A stretch of DNA of 64,000 nucleotides from Eulemur rufifrons (Eukaryota; Chordata; Mammalia; Primates; Lemuridae): NCBI RefSeq assembly GCF_041146395.1, contig NC_090996.1, positions 35,922,738 through 35,986,737 on the forward strand, in the 5' to 3' direction. The position numbers and the translations under genes are program-made. Under the pieces are notes generated by a model, which was not told the DNA's origin, did not search any database, and saw only the letters and a list, made by a program, of their open reading frames with translations. Position 1 is the first letter of the stretch. The number at the start of each line of letters is the position of its first letter. Of the stretch, positions 45,405 through 57,026 are shown one piece after another.

Positions 45405-45475
45405 CGCGCAGCCTCGGAGGTTAATTGGTGCTTTTAATTACTGGCTGGTGTCGCAGAGACAAACGGCGGACGGGT
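45405..45475. promoter_or_regulatory. small homeodomain-motif block
   Basis: The sequence ggttaattggtgcttttaat followed by tactggc sits in GC-rich DNA about 3 kb upstream of the SOX8 ATG. It contains TTAATTGG and TTTTAATTA cores. Candidate conserved element only. Confidence 0.3.
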
Positions 45476-48464
45476 GCACAGCTCTGAGCAGCGGCTGGGT
45501 GGAGACAGCTGCCTGCCCCGCTGGTCCCTGGAGAGGCCGGAGGGGGCTCGCGGGGCTCGGGGACAACCTTCTGCTGAGCCCCCTAATGTAGCATCCCTGG
45601 GGTGCTCACGGTGCCAGCTGGGGCCCCAGTTCTGGTCTGCGTCAAGGCTGGCCCCTTGCTCAGGGTGACGTCTGCTCGGGAACTGGCCTTGCCCATCCCT
45701 CGCCCTTTCTGCAGCCCTCGGACTCGATGGAGACCACCCTGTGCTCCTCGATCTTGCCTTGCAGGAGCGGAGTGTTCCGGTTCCCCGGGCGGGGTGCGCT
45801 GCCCCAACCTGTCCCTCCACGTCATCAGCCCTGCCGTCCGCCATGCACCAGGAGCCCCTGACAAATGAACCCACACGCCTGGGTGGCCGTCCTCGTTCTG
45901 AAACGGTTGCAGGGAGGGGGCCCGGTGCTCGTTTCTCCCCAGTGGCAGGTGCACGCACGGGTCACAGATGCGTCGGGAGCAGCTGTGGTCCCTGCCGCTC
46001 TGCGTCCATCACCCCGTGCCAGTAGCGGGTCCCCACACCCCCTGCTGTGCCCCATCCGCCCCTCCTCCCGGTCGGGCTTGGGGTGGAGCCGACACCAACT
46101 GCACCGTTGGCCCTCGGCGCCTTGTGCTCGGTGGCAGGCAGAGGTGCTTCTGCAGCCAGGAGACACCTGCAGGCGGGGCCAGGGGTCTCCACGAGCAGCG
46201 AACCACGGAGGCACCTGCCACGAGGGAGGCTGAGTCTGTTGATGATGTTTGAGACTCGGGGTCGAGCCGTCTCCGCTCCGGACGTTTCCGTCCCATAAGC
46301 CAGTAGTAGATCTCGTCCCCAACTGTGCTGTGCAGAGTTGATTTCTGTGCCTCGCACCAGAAGGTTCTGTGACAGACACGTGGACCTCCAGCCCCGTTCT
46401 GGGCCTCATCTCCTGGATCCAGGGCCCCGGCCAGGCTCTTCCTTTGGGCGTGAGCTCCTCGGAGAAGCCACCCCGCGGCCTGCGGAGAATTTCTCAGGCC
46501 ACAGGCGGGAGGGAAGGGGACACTGGTGGGGCTCTCACTTCAGAAAAGCAGCCCTCTGGGCCCAGACAGGCTGCCAAGACCAGTGTCCGTCCTTCCAAGC
46601 TCGACTTTCAGATTTAGTGAGGCTTCTTGCCCAAAATGTCCAAATTTGAAACCTCCCAAAGCAGACCCCCGTTTCAAGTATAACTAGGGAGGAAAATGGT
46701 GGCTTGAAATAAACATGTCACCAAGAAAAATCCCTTTTCAGTGAGGGGGCTCTGGCAGGCTCGGCTGCTGACCTCCTCTGCCACGATGGAACGTTCCAGA
46801 GAACCATTAGCACCACAGGCAAATTAAAACACACCCTGGAAAAAGATCTCTGCTGTCTCCCAAGTATTTATTTTTCTGAACATGCTGAAGGAAGGTTTAA
46901 TGAAGATGGCCCCAGGCGGGTACGTGGGCAGAGTGGAAGAAAGCAGCGTGGTTCTCGGCAAGACAGATGGTGCTGCTTCGAGGGGCTGCAGCCGGGAGGC
47001 TCAGACGACGGTCTGCAGCAAAGCTTTGCTCCAGAGGCTTGTGGGGGGAGGCGGGAGACACGGGGTTCCTGGGTCTGCCTTTTCACCGATTCCCGAGGGC
47101 CTGTGGTTCCGGGGCTGTTTGTTACGCAGCACTACTGTGGTGACTGTTGACCTGTACACTGACTGATACTTCTCTGTGGGCAGAGTGCAGCCTGTGGGCA
47201 TCCGGTTTGTGACCTCTGGGTGCGGCAATTTCCAAGACTTCTTCCAGTTCAGAATATGAATTCCAGGAGAAAAAAAAGTTACACATTCTTTTTCTGCCAC
47301 GGGACCCCACAACCAGAGAACATAACTGCATTGGGAGGTTCTCTTCCCACTCTGCCTACGAACCACGCTTGCTGGCTCGCAGGGCTGCACAGGGCCTCAT
47401 CTTCCGGGGTACAGCGCAGGAGTACTCCTGGCCCGGAGCCGAGGAGGCTGGGCCAAGCAGAACAGCCGCCCGTGAGTCACCGTCCCAGGACGGCCGGCAA
47501 ATGGCACGACACCTGCTCACTCGCCCCCACCGCACCTGCCGGCCTCACTCCGGGGGTGCTGGCCGCTGGACAGTCACGGTGGCATCTGCCCAAACTGACC
47601 ACCCTTCCAGAAGGGTTAGCACCGACGGGTCCTGCCCCCCTCCTTAAACAGATTTCAAGACATGAAAAATTGGGGTAAATGAAGGGTGCACAATTAGATT
47701 TGGGCCCAAGCTGAGTCCTTGTGGGTGCCAGAGACAGCTGCAACTGAACGTCAGGGACAATGGCCCTGATGCGGCGGGAGCTGCCAGGCCGGGGTGCCGG
47801 GGGGACAGCTGGACGAGGTGCTGACAGGGGCTCATTCCTCTGTGAAGCCGGCCCGCAGCTGCTGGGAGCGCAGCCAGCCCCCGGCTGTGTGTGCCTCGGT
47901 CCTGGGGGTGGTGCTGGCAGAGGCCGGGACAGCGGGGACAGGGTCCCACCCTGGGCGTCCACTGCTCGAGCTGGCGGCTCCTCTCGAGGAAGCACCTCCC
48001 GCTTTCTCCCGAAGCACAGGGCAGCCCTGGGGCAGCCTCTCCCGTCGCCTGGACCTTTTCTCACATGGCTTCTGCTCCACGGTGTGAGTCCAGGAGTCCC
48101 TCTGCGTCCGCGGGCGAGAGGCAGCTCAGGGCGGGTCCTTGGCGTGGCCTGCAGGGTGCTGGGCTGCAGGGAGAAAGGGCACGTTCAGAGACCCCGCTCG
48201 GCAGGTGGCCCCTCTCCCCAGCGCGGAGCTTCCAGGCGCTGCAGCTTGGTCTGGGTTTGCAGAGATTTCTGTTTTTCTAAGTGAAGCACAGTCTTGGGGA
48301 GTAAGGCACGCCCGCGTCTAAGTGTTATTTTTAAATTGCCAGATGCTCTTTAATGCGGATGAAGAAGCAGGTCTGGTATAAATGGGACGATCTATTCAGG
48401 CAGGTGACAGCAGCGCTGGCCCCGTCACTCCGCAGCCACACCATGCAGGACTGTCTTTTGTTGT
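45476..48464. other. SOX8-LMF1 intergenic DNA, central part
   Basis: A lower-GC block at 46590-46900 (with gcttgaaataaacatgtcac and caggcaaattaaaacacacc) stands out and is unexplained. No gene or named repeat is seen. Confidence 0.4.
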
Positions 48465-48835
48465 TTTGTTTTTACTTTTTTAAAATTGGGGTGAAATTCA
48501 CATAGCATAAAATGAACCATTTCAGCTGGTATTTAGCACATCCTCGGTGTGGCACAGCCGCCAGCTCCGCCTAGTTCCAGAGCGTCTTCAGCTTCGCAGC
48601 CCCAGGAGGAAACACGCCCACTAACGGCCCCTCCCGTGCCCCCTAGCCCTGGCAGCCCCGAGTCCACTTCCCTGCTCCGCGATGTGCCTGTTCTGGAGAC
48701 TTCACGTGAATGGAATCGCGCATCACATGGCTTGTGTCTGTCTTGTCTCGCTTAGCTTGGTATTTTTGAAGTTCACGTTGCAGAGTGTCAGAATGTTCTT
48801 TCTTTTTATGGCTGAGTGATACCCCAGAGCACTTT
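48465..48835 (-). mobile_element. L1 3' end fragment (old L1M type)
   Basis: Minus orientation. On the plus strand ttggggtgaaattcacatag and cataaaatgaaccatttcag are the reverse complement of the classic L1M tail (ttaattttatgttatgtgaa type). Further right, ctggagacttcacgtgaatg, gaatcgcgcatcac and ctttttatggctgagtgata continue the same 3' region. Strong GC drift, non-coding, dead. Confidence 0.85.
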
Positions 48836-49037
48836 GGATCAGATTCGGGCTGGGATGGGCAAGAACGGAGCCTGTCCTCGGCCAGGCCCTGCCCCACGTG
48901 CCCCAGCCCCAAGCCCAGCCTCGGTGGCGGATGGGCCCCACAGGAAACTCAAGCTCAGGGGAGCAGGAGCTCCCTGCAGGCCCTGCGCACACCCAGAGCG
49001 AGCCGGAGCCCAGCCGGAGCCCGGAGCGCTGGATGGG

Positions 49038-49141
49038 GAACAAGGGCCCTTTTCTGCTCTGCACAATGCCCCATTGTGCCCCTCCGGGGGGGACAAGGCA
49101 GCCCCAGCGAGGGGATGCTGTGAACAAAGGGGCCCTTTGTG
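49038..49141. promoter_or_regulatory. cluster of three SOXE dimer-type palindromes
   Basis: 49063-49077 is ACAATG-CCC-CATTGT, a perfect inverted pair with 3-bp spacing (7-bp arms counting flanking C/G). 49124-49140 is ACAAAG-GGGCC-CTTTGT, a perfect inverted pair with 5-bp spacing. 49039-49053 (aacaagggccctttt) is a third, imperfect one. SOX8/9/10 bind inverted half-sites of this kind as dimers through the domain encoded in SOX8 exon 1. The cluster lies about 6.8 kb upstream of the SOX8 ATG and 1.2 kb upstream of the LMF1 ATG. Confidence 0.5.
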
Positions 49142-49600
49142 AGGACTGCCCCCACCTGAAATGCAGCACCCAGGGTCACACCTGATGCTAGAGCTGTCCC
49201 TCCCGGCCGTCCGTCCCCTGAGCAGCTCTGGCATCCAGGCAGGGACCCAGAAGTCCTGCAGCTGGTGTTGAGTGGGGGGCAGGAGGTGCGGGTCGTGGGG
49301 TTCCGTGGGAGGACGGGGTGCAGGGTGCAGGCTGGGCTGTTCCTGCCGTGCTGGGGCGCGCACTGCCCTGCTCAGAACAGGGTGCTCCACCCACCGCGGC
49401 ACCTTCTACAAACCAGCTGGGCTCCCAAGGGAGGATTTTCTGGAGAAAAGGAAACTTCAAGTCACACTGTGAGCTGTCTGTGTACGCTGTCGCCCAACAC
49501 GGGGCAGGCTGGCGGCTGGGGAGGGGTCCCCGCAGCTGCCGGGCTGGGCTAGAGTTGGGCGAGCCAATGTCCAGCCAGTCCCTGCCCTCCTGAGGCTCAT
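49142..49600. other. intergenic DNA
   Basis: Nothing recognised. Confidence 0.35.
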
Positions 49601-49825
49601 GCTGCCGTGGTGAAGATATAATTAAATAAGCAACAAAGCTGGATCATTTGACCACACAAGAATTAATAATTTATGTCAAAACACTAGGAATGAAATTAAG
49701 AGGCTGGGACAAGCTGTAAAAACAAAAACAAACCCAGGACAAACATTTGCATTACACACAAAAGAGCAGCATTTCATATGTAAAGAGTTCTTACAAATAA
49801 ATAAGGAAAAACCTACACCTCAAAG
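49600..49825. other. AT-rich segment upstream of the LMF1 CpG island
   Basis: About 225 bp of AT-rich DNA (gatataattaaataagcaac, caagaattaataatttatgt, agttcttacaaataaataag), probably from one or more ancient interspersed repeats. The edge to the CpG island at about 49.85 kb is abrupt. Confidence 0.4.
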
Positions 49826-49869
49826 ATTTCCTTCTGAGAGCCCTGAGTGTGTCCCATTCCGCGGGCCGG

Positions 49870-50780
49870 GACCCCCACCCCCAGGGACCTGTGGCCCTGC
49901 CCCGCCACCCGAGTCAGAGTGGGGAGTCCCGCGGGCGCAGTCTCGGTCGGTGGCCTCGGTCAGCAGCACTGGGGCCCGAGGAGGCGGCAGCGCCGGTCCG
50001 GGGCTCTGGGAAGGCGGAAGGTTCCGGGGGTGTCAGGCCCAGCCCGGCCCAGGCCCACAGCCCCGCGCGCTGGAAGCGGCGCCCGCCCGGAACGCGGGGC
50101 AGGAGCGCGCCGGGGCGCCTGTGGCGCGGGACCGCGATGGCGGGAACCAGCGGGCTGGGTCGGCCACGCGCCCCGCGGACCCGGCCCCGCCCCCCCGGCA
50201 GCCGCGCCCGAGAGCCCGGCGGGGGCGGGACTCCGCCGCGGGTGGGGGCGGAGCGTCCGGCCTGTGGGCGGGGCCTCCAGGGCGGAGCCGGAGCGTCCCG
50301 GCGCGCGGCCCTCCCCGCGCATGCGCCGTGCCGGCCCAGCAATGGCTGCGCCCGAGACGTCGTTGAGGAAGCGGAAAACCGGGGACGCGGACCCCGCGCC
50401 TGGGTCGCCGCCCGCTGCGGGCCGCGATTCCGCGGACAGCCCGGCCCGCCTCCGCCCGGGCACCTTCTGGCTGACCAGGATCGTGCTCCTGAGGGCCCTG
50501 GCTTTCGTTTACTGTGAGTGCCGGGCAGGCCCGGGCTCCCGCCGGCGTCAGCAGTGCCGCGCGCCCCCGCCCCGCCCCCACGCACGCCCCGCCCCTCTGA
50601 GCACCTCACCCTCCGCACCCCCGCACCCCCGCACCCCGCGCACGCCCCGCCCTTCCGCACCGCGTACCCTTCCGCGCACAGCGCCCCGCCCCCCGCGCAC
50701 GCCCCTCCTACCTGCCGCCGTCTGGGCGGGGTGAGGCCGACGCGGGCTCGGGACGGGGAGGGGAGGGCGAGGTCGCTCAG
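49870..50780. promoter_or_regulatory. LMF1 CpG-island promoter
   Basis: Very CpG-dense, with GGGGCGGAGC, GGGCGGGGCC and GGGGGCGGGA boxes within 130 bp upstream of the LMF1 ATG and no TATA box. This is typical of a housekeeping promoter. The island ends in a C-rich imperfect repeat (cgcaccccgcaccccc type) at 50570-50705 in intron 1. Confidence 0.75.
50321..50513 (+). CDS. LMF1: LMF1 coding exon 1
   Basis: LMF1 (lipase maturation factor 1) is a multi-pass ER membrane protein needed to fold and assemble dimeric lipases (lipoprotein lipase, hepatic and endothelial lipase). Loss causes combined lipase deficiency. This exon encodes residues 1-64: MRRAGPAMAAPETSLRKRKT, an acidic/proline-rich linker, then TFWLTRIVLLRALAFVY, the cytosolic tail and the start of TM1 (human TFWLTRIVLLKALAFVY). 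It ends at a tact|gtgagt donor, phase 1, after 193 coding bases, the size I recall for human exon 1 (the boundary at c.193/194). Two ATGs are in frame (50321 and 50342, M8), as in human. The second has the stronger context. The start at 50321 follows the human form. Confidence 0.95.
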
Positions 50781-52491
50781 CGGGGATTGCACTTGGCCCC
50801 CTTTGCCGTCTGTGCCCGCCGGCCGGCTGTCGTCTCCGGGACCCCACCTGGTGCTCCCCAAAGTTGGCACAGTGCAGCTCTGTGTGGCGGTGGCGGCCCC
50901 AGGGCCCCTGTCCCGAACCTCGGAGTCACCGGTTCGCTGTCAGGTCGGGGGTTTGCGTGCGCCTGCTGCCCCGCAGCACAGGGCAGCCCCGGCTGCGAAG
51001 GGAGTGAGAAGTTCCCGCTCTTTCCCCGGCCTGTGCAGCCCCTTCCCAAATCTGGGAGCCTCCTTCCCGGCGCGGAGTGGAAGGTGACTGGCCGGTGGTC
51101 CCGCTGCAGTTTCTTCTTTGACATTCTCAACCAAGCTGCTGACCCCGCCTTGGGCAGGATTCCAAGAGGAGGCTGGGTGGGGAAGGGCGAGGGGCCCGAG
51201 GACTTCACTAGGGTCAGCCTGATGCCTCCCCCAGGGATTTGACCCACCGGCTGAGACCCTCCGGGCCGCAGCTGTGCGGGGCCTGCCTGCTGACCAGCCT
51301 GCACAGCTGGCTCCGAGAAAAGTCAGCTCAGGCTCAAAACCTCTGGACGTGTCCAAGTCCCTCCCACCCAGCCCCGCAAAACCCAGAACTTTGGTTTGGA
51401 GGGGAACAGTCCCGTGGTCATGGGGCCATTAGGGAACACGCAATGAATGTTTTGTAAGGCCAACCTGTCAGTAGTAACAAAGAGCAGGCCTGGAAGTGGG
51501 GGGAGAGCCCAGGCTAGCCGGGGCTGCAGCGGGGCCCGGCCGGCACTGCCCAGCGCGGTTGTCTGCTGTGGGCAGGGACTGTCTGTCTCTTCCTTCACCT
51601 ACTCTCCTTGCACGGAAGGAGGGTCCCATCGCAGAAGCTCTTGGGCAGCGTCTGTTCCCCAGCGCCGTGGGCGGCTTGCTGGCATGTTCCTGTGGAGGGA
51701 GCGGCTGGGCTTCACGTGCGAGAGGCGGGCACTGCCGTCGGGTTCTGTGGGGTTGCCAACGTGGGCTCCAGCTTAGGTGCGTGCGTGCGTGCGTGAGCTG
51801 GAGCACTTTCCTCTCCCAAGCTCTTATGAAACAATGGTTCTCCCCAGCGGTGCTTTATCCTCCGCAGTGCTGAACAGTCATTCTAAAAGTTTGCGCTGTC
51901 ACTTAGCAAACGATGAAGTCAAGATAAAGTGAATCTGTGAGACTTTAATAGACCTGTAAAAGCAGAGCCCGCGCTGCCGTGGGAGCCCCGGCGGCTTTGC
52001 TCGCGCAGCCTGTGAACCTCGCGCGGGGGCTTCTGCAAGGAGCAGCGGCTGCCTTTGATCCCACAGGGACGCTCTGTTCCAGTAGGTGTTAAACCGCTGG
52101 GTCAAGCCGGTATTTTGAGCCTGGTGCCCAGCATGGAGCAGTTTGCTTTGACATACGCATTTTTTTCTGTCTTGTGAGTGAGTATATTTGGGGTAGAATC
52201 AGTGTTTTGCAGCTGTATCAAGGAACCAATTTCCCATCTTCCAGGGATGTGGTTTTCTGGCTGAGGCCTGGTGCAAGCTGACAGTCATCCTGCATTTACC
52301 TCTTTCTAGAAAGTTCTGGATCTTACTGGGACCGCGAGCCACACCCTGTCCCACAGAATCCCAGGGTTTTTCCAGGATGCCATAGGGGCTCTCCAGATAT
52401 TTCACTCAAGGTTGAGTTTTACAACGTTTCTGGCTACTGAAATACTTGTAGTGAAACACACAGCCAAACCTGTTCTGTAGAAACTGCCATT

Positions 52492-52507
52492 AAAAGACAC
52501 TGAAACT
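52492..52507. repeat. target-site duplication, left copy
   Basis: aaaagacactgaaact, identical to 52765-52780. Together they bracket the Alu and define the insertion. Confidence 0.95.
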
Positions 52508-52764
52508 TCGAGGTCAGAAGTTCGAGACCAGCCTGAGCAAGAGCGAGACCCCCGTCTCTACTAAAAATAGAAAGAAATCATCTGGCCTACCAAAAATATA
52601 TATATAGAAAAAATTAGCCGGGCATGGTGGCACATGCTTGTAGTCCCAGCTACTTGGGAGGCTGAGGCAGGAGGATCGCTTGAGCCCAGGAGTTTGAGGG
52701 TGCTGTGAACTAGGCTGATGCCACGGCACTCTAGCCCGGGTGACAGAGTGAGACTCTGTCTCAA
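52508..52764 (+). mobile_element. strepsirrhine-type Alu, 5' truncated
   Basis: Plus-orientation Alu starting at the gaggtcagaagttcgagacc part of the left monomer. It carries gcctgagcaagagcgagacc, the atctggcctaccaaaaatat variant of the linker and a right monomer with gaactaggctgatgccacgg, and ends in a short A-run. These variants mark the Alu lineage of lemurs and galagos, not that of monkeys and apes. Perfect TSDs and an intact sequence point to a recent L1-driven insertion. The missing first ~50 bases are consistent with incomplete reverse transcription. Confidence 0.93.
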
Positions 52765-52780
52765 AAAAGACACTGAAACT
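52765..52780. repeat. target-site duplication, right copy
   Basis: aaaagacactgaaact, identical to 52492-52507. Confidence 0.95.
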
Positions 52781-54299
52781 CAGGCAGACTTAACCTCAGA
52801 CAGGTTCTCTCCAAAGGCGTATAATAAAGACTGAGAGATCAGGAGAACTGGTTGCGTCAGAAACACAGAAAGGCCCGGTGAAGACCTGAAGCCAGACCCA
52901 AGAGGCCGGCTGCCAGCAACAGGCTTCTTCCTGCCTCAGCCCGGTTTTGTGTCTGTGGTGCTGGGTCCTTCCCCAGCAGCCGTAGGCGTCTCTGGGTGTG
53001 TCAGGGTGTGTAGGTGCTGGGGGTGCGCTCACTGCACATGGCTCAGCTGTGCACGAAATGGTTTCTGGGGCCGCCTGCAGTGACGCTGTTGGGGCTGGAG
53101 CGTGTTCTGTTACAGGGAAGCCGTGTCTCAGCAGGGCTGTGGAGCCCCGGTGTCCTGGCACCCCCGGTGACGTCCCCCTCCCAGTGGGCAGCGAGGAGGC
53201 AGGCTCAGCTGCAGCCCGTGTGCGTCGAGTGCTGACGGCCTGGGGTCCAGGCCCCTGGCTCCAGCCCACGTATCCCAAACACCAGCTTCTCTCTCAGGCC
53301 TTGAGGGGCCCCTGGAGGACTGTGGCCGCCCTGCCAAGGTGGCAGTGGACGCCTGACACTGCCTGTCCACTGGGCACGGGTGGCTGCTGCCAGGGGTGGC
53401 TGGATCTGGATGAGTAGAAGCTCACGTGGCAGGACTTCCCGGCCTGGGCTGTGGGATCTGGGTGCTGGTACCTCCTGTGCGCAAGCCCGTCCCTGTCCCT
53501 GTGTACGACAAGGAAACGGAGCCCAGGAGCGAGTGCCGCACTCAGGGTCGCTGGGGATGAAGGGCAGAGCAGCCTGGCCAGCAAGCCCTATGACACGGTC
53601 CCCTCCTGTCAGTCGTCGTGCTAACAAGTGCGACCTGGTCTGCTCTAATGACGAGTGGGGCTAGCCGGGCCCACCCCTGGAGCCTTCCAGAGACACGTCA
53701 GGAGAGCCGCACGTGCTGCTAGGGGCCTGTGCACGGGGCTGCACACGCTGGTGCTCACTTCGTCTTAGAGACGAGCCTGAAGTGCAGAGCTTGTTTCTGC
53801 AGGGGCCCTGCGGGGTCCACGCAGGCTGAAGACGCGGTAGACTGTTGAGCCCTGCGGGGGGAGGCGTGTCCAGTAAAGAGTTGCTCTGGGGCCCTGCAGC
53901 CGCCCGGCTCCTGGGCCCTTTGAAAACCCCCTTCCAGGGTGCGGAGGGAGGTCCGCGGTCAGCAGCGGGGGCAGAGCTCATGGGATTTCGGACAGCTCCT
54001 GTGTTTGCGAAAGCCGCCATCCGTGAAGCCGCGTTGGGAGCCATTTGGGTACCGAGAGAGACCCGCCAGAGTGAGACCGGTTCAACGTCTGCGCCCGTTT
54101 TTCCTGGGCTGCACTCAGACTTGTTTACTATTGACGAGAATTACACACAGTAGGTAGGCCAGGTGTTTAAGCCACGTTGGAATTGAGACGTTATTTGGAA
54201 ATAATGTAAGTACAGTTGGTTGGAATTGGATTGATGGTTGCCGGTTCACTGAAGAGAACTTTCCGGAAGCTTGCGATCGTTGGGAACTGTGAGGCTCAG

Positions 54300-54360
54300 A
54301 GCTGGTCCCCCACACCCGGCTGTGTGACCTTGGCCACGCCGCTCATCCAGACGGCTCCGT
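54300..54360 (+). repeat. MIR SINE fragment
   Basis: ctgtgtgaccttggccacgc is the MIR core in plus orientation. Confidence 0.55.
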
Positions 54361-55294
54361 CACGAGGAGGTGGACAGTGGCTCGGCCACCACGGGGCTGA
54401 GGCGAGACTCCTGCGAGGTCCGGCGCGCTTCCCCGACAACAGACCAGGGCGCTGGGAGAGGCTCGCGGGCAGCCGCTGAGCGTGCCTGAGTGTGGCGAAA
54501 GGACATTTCCTATGAAGTCCAAACGCCTAGGAGACATTTTTCCAACTTGGGAGGCATTTGTGGAGACCGGCTGCCGAGCGTCTGCAGACTGGCCCTGCTG
54601 CCCTGCGCTCCTCCTCGTCATGTGACCAGGCGCCTGCCAGGGTCCTGTTCTTTCCCGGGGGCCGCGGGGCACCGTTCAGTCTCAGGGCTGCGTCCTTGGC
54701 TCTGGACGAGCTTCTGGCCTCGCCGCGTCCCAGTCCCTCGTCTGCACCAAGCAGCGCAGCCCGGCTGGGGCCTGCAGTGAGGCGGTTGGGGACCACTCAC
54801 GCGTCCAGCTTGAGCTGGGACCAGAAAATACTCTTAATGCAGCATAAATAGAGAAGAAAGTGGGCTCCGCCCGGCCCGCTTTGTGGCATGGTCCTCGGGT
54901 GACGCGGACACACCAGGGCGGCAGAAGGCGCTTCCACGCCGGCGGGAGGCAGGACCGTGATGCTTGTCTTCCGCTTCCCCTCGTTCCCCTGGAGCCCCTG
55001 GGCAAGTTTCCAGCCCCTGTGGCTCGGCCTTCTCGACGGCACCAGGACGGGACCGACTCGGCCAGCAGAACCGTGGCACCGTGTGCCACACTCCTGGCTG
55101 CTCTTTGGAAAAATTGAGAGAAATGGAGCCAAGAGGAATGGTGGAGGCCCCGCCCTTCTGTTCTGTTCTGAGTGCTCGGTGGTTCTGGGAGTTCGTGGGC
55201 AGTGAGTGCGTGTCCCTCTCTGCAGCCACTTGGAAGCCAATGACACGCACCGCTTGGCTTTGCAGGTCCTCTGTGAAAGGCCTGGGTGTGTTAA

Positions 55295-55692
<398 letters not shown>

Positions 55693-56010
55693 TTATAGAA
55701 GTCTTAAATTTGGGTAATGTGAGTCTTCCAACTTTGTTCTTTTTTCAGAATTATTTTAGCCATTCTAGTTCCTTTGCCTTTCCACATACATTTTAGAATC
55801 AGCTTGCTAATATCTACAGAAAATCCTGCTGGATGTTTTGGTTCAGATTGTGTTGAATTTGTGGATCAAAGGAGGGAGAATTGACTCCTTAATGATTTTG
55901 ACTCTTCCAGTCCACGAACGTGGTGTCTCTCTCCACGCGTTTAGATCTGTGATCTTTTCATCGGTGCTTCACAGCTGTCCACGTCCGGATCCTGTCGCTG
56001 ACTGTGAGCT
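55693..56010 (-). mobile_element. L1 ORF2 fragment, right piece
   Basis: The plus-strand sequence is the reverse complement of the L1 ORF2 region: ccattctagttcctttgcct, ttttagaatcagcttgctaa, gactcttccagtccacgaac. It continues the 55335-55413 piece. Frames are broken; dead copy. Confidence 0.85.
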
Positions 56011-56716
56011 TTGCCTTTCTGAGCTTGGGGACAGCTGTTGTAATTCCCTGTCGTTGTGCAACTTCCTCCCCCGCCCTCCTCCCTTGCTGCTGAGTCTGTT
56101 TGCGTGGCGGCAACACCGCCGTCCGCTGTCTCGGGTTTTGCGTTTTCGTGGTCTGTCTTTGTGTCTTTGACCGACATTTTTGTTCTTCGCGGCTCCAGAA
56201 AGGAATGGGGTTCAGTGCCGTGTCCACACTGACGCCTGGAGGACGTAGGGGCGCTCGCGGGGGTGGGGACCTGGGAAGTGAACCCAGAAGCGTGTGGTTG
56301 GGAGGAAGGTGATCATGGCTTGTGTTTGACCAACATGCTTCGAGTCCTGTGGCGTGTTTTGGGGGCAGCGCTCTGACCCGATCCGTGGTTCTCAGGACGT
56401 GTTTCGTGGCGGCAGATGCGGAGAGCGGTCGGGACGGTCAGCTCAGCGTTCATGTGAGCAGGCACGTGGGCTATGTGAATGATGTCTGATTTATTTACAC
56501 ATACATGTAGGTACAGAAAACATGTATGTGGGTCAACACATGCACGTATACAACGTGTCTTCCCCAGGTTGGGTTTTCCAGACTTTCCCCCAAGATTTTG
56601 AGAAAGTGCTGACTCGAGTCTGAACTCTTCCCGCCCAGCCAAGCCCCCGCACGTCCGACAAGTGTCCGCAGATGGTTTGTCCCGGTCACGATCCCTCTGT
56701 CCTCCTTCTCTTCCAG

Positions 56717-57026
56717 TGGTGGCGTTCTTGGTGGCTTTCCAGCAGAACAAGCAGCTGATTGGCGACAGGGGCCTGCTGCCCAGCAAAGCGTACCTGACCA
56801 GCGTCCAGCGCTACTTCCAGGGCAGGCGCGGCTGGGAGGCCCTGAGCTCTGCTCCGACCGTCCTCTGGCTGCTGGACTGGTCAGACATGAACTTCAACCT
56901 GGACCTGCTGGCCCTGCTGGGCTTGGGCATCTCGTCCTTCGTCCTGGTGACCGGCTGCGCCAACATGGTCCTCATGGCCGCGCTCTGGGTGCTCTACCTG
57001 TCGCTGGTCAACGTGGGGCAGGTCTG
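56717..57026 (+). CDS. LMF1: LMF1 coding exon 2
   Basis: 310 bp between a cctccttctcttccag acceptor and a tctg|gtaagtg donor. It encodes residues 65-168 (both ends split): the rest of TM1 (LVAFLVAFQQNKQLIGDRGL, human VAFLVAFHQNKQLIGDRGL), an ER-luminal segment with the conserved LDWSDMN motif, and TM2/TM3 (LDLLALLGLGISSFVLVTGC, then ANMVLMAALWVLYLSLVNVG). The alignment to human LMF1 is continuous, without indels that I can see. Entry phase 1 and exit phase 2 fit exons 1 and 3. The intron 1 acceptor is strong. Confidence 0.97.

Noticed and set aside
49847..50320. Upstream extension of the LMF1 frame
   Set aside because: In-frame but CpG-island 5' UTR/promoter sequence. Human LMF1 starts at the equivalent of 50321.
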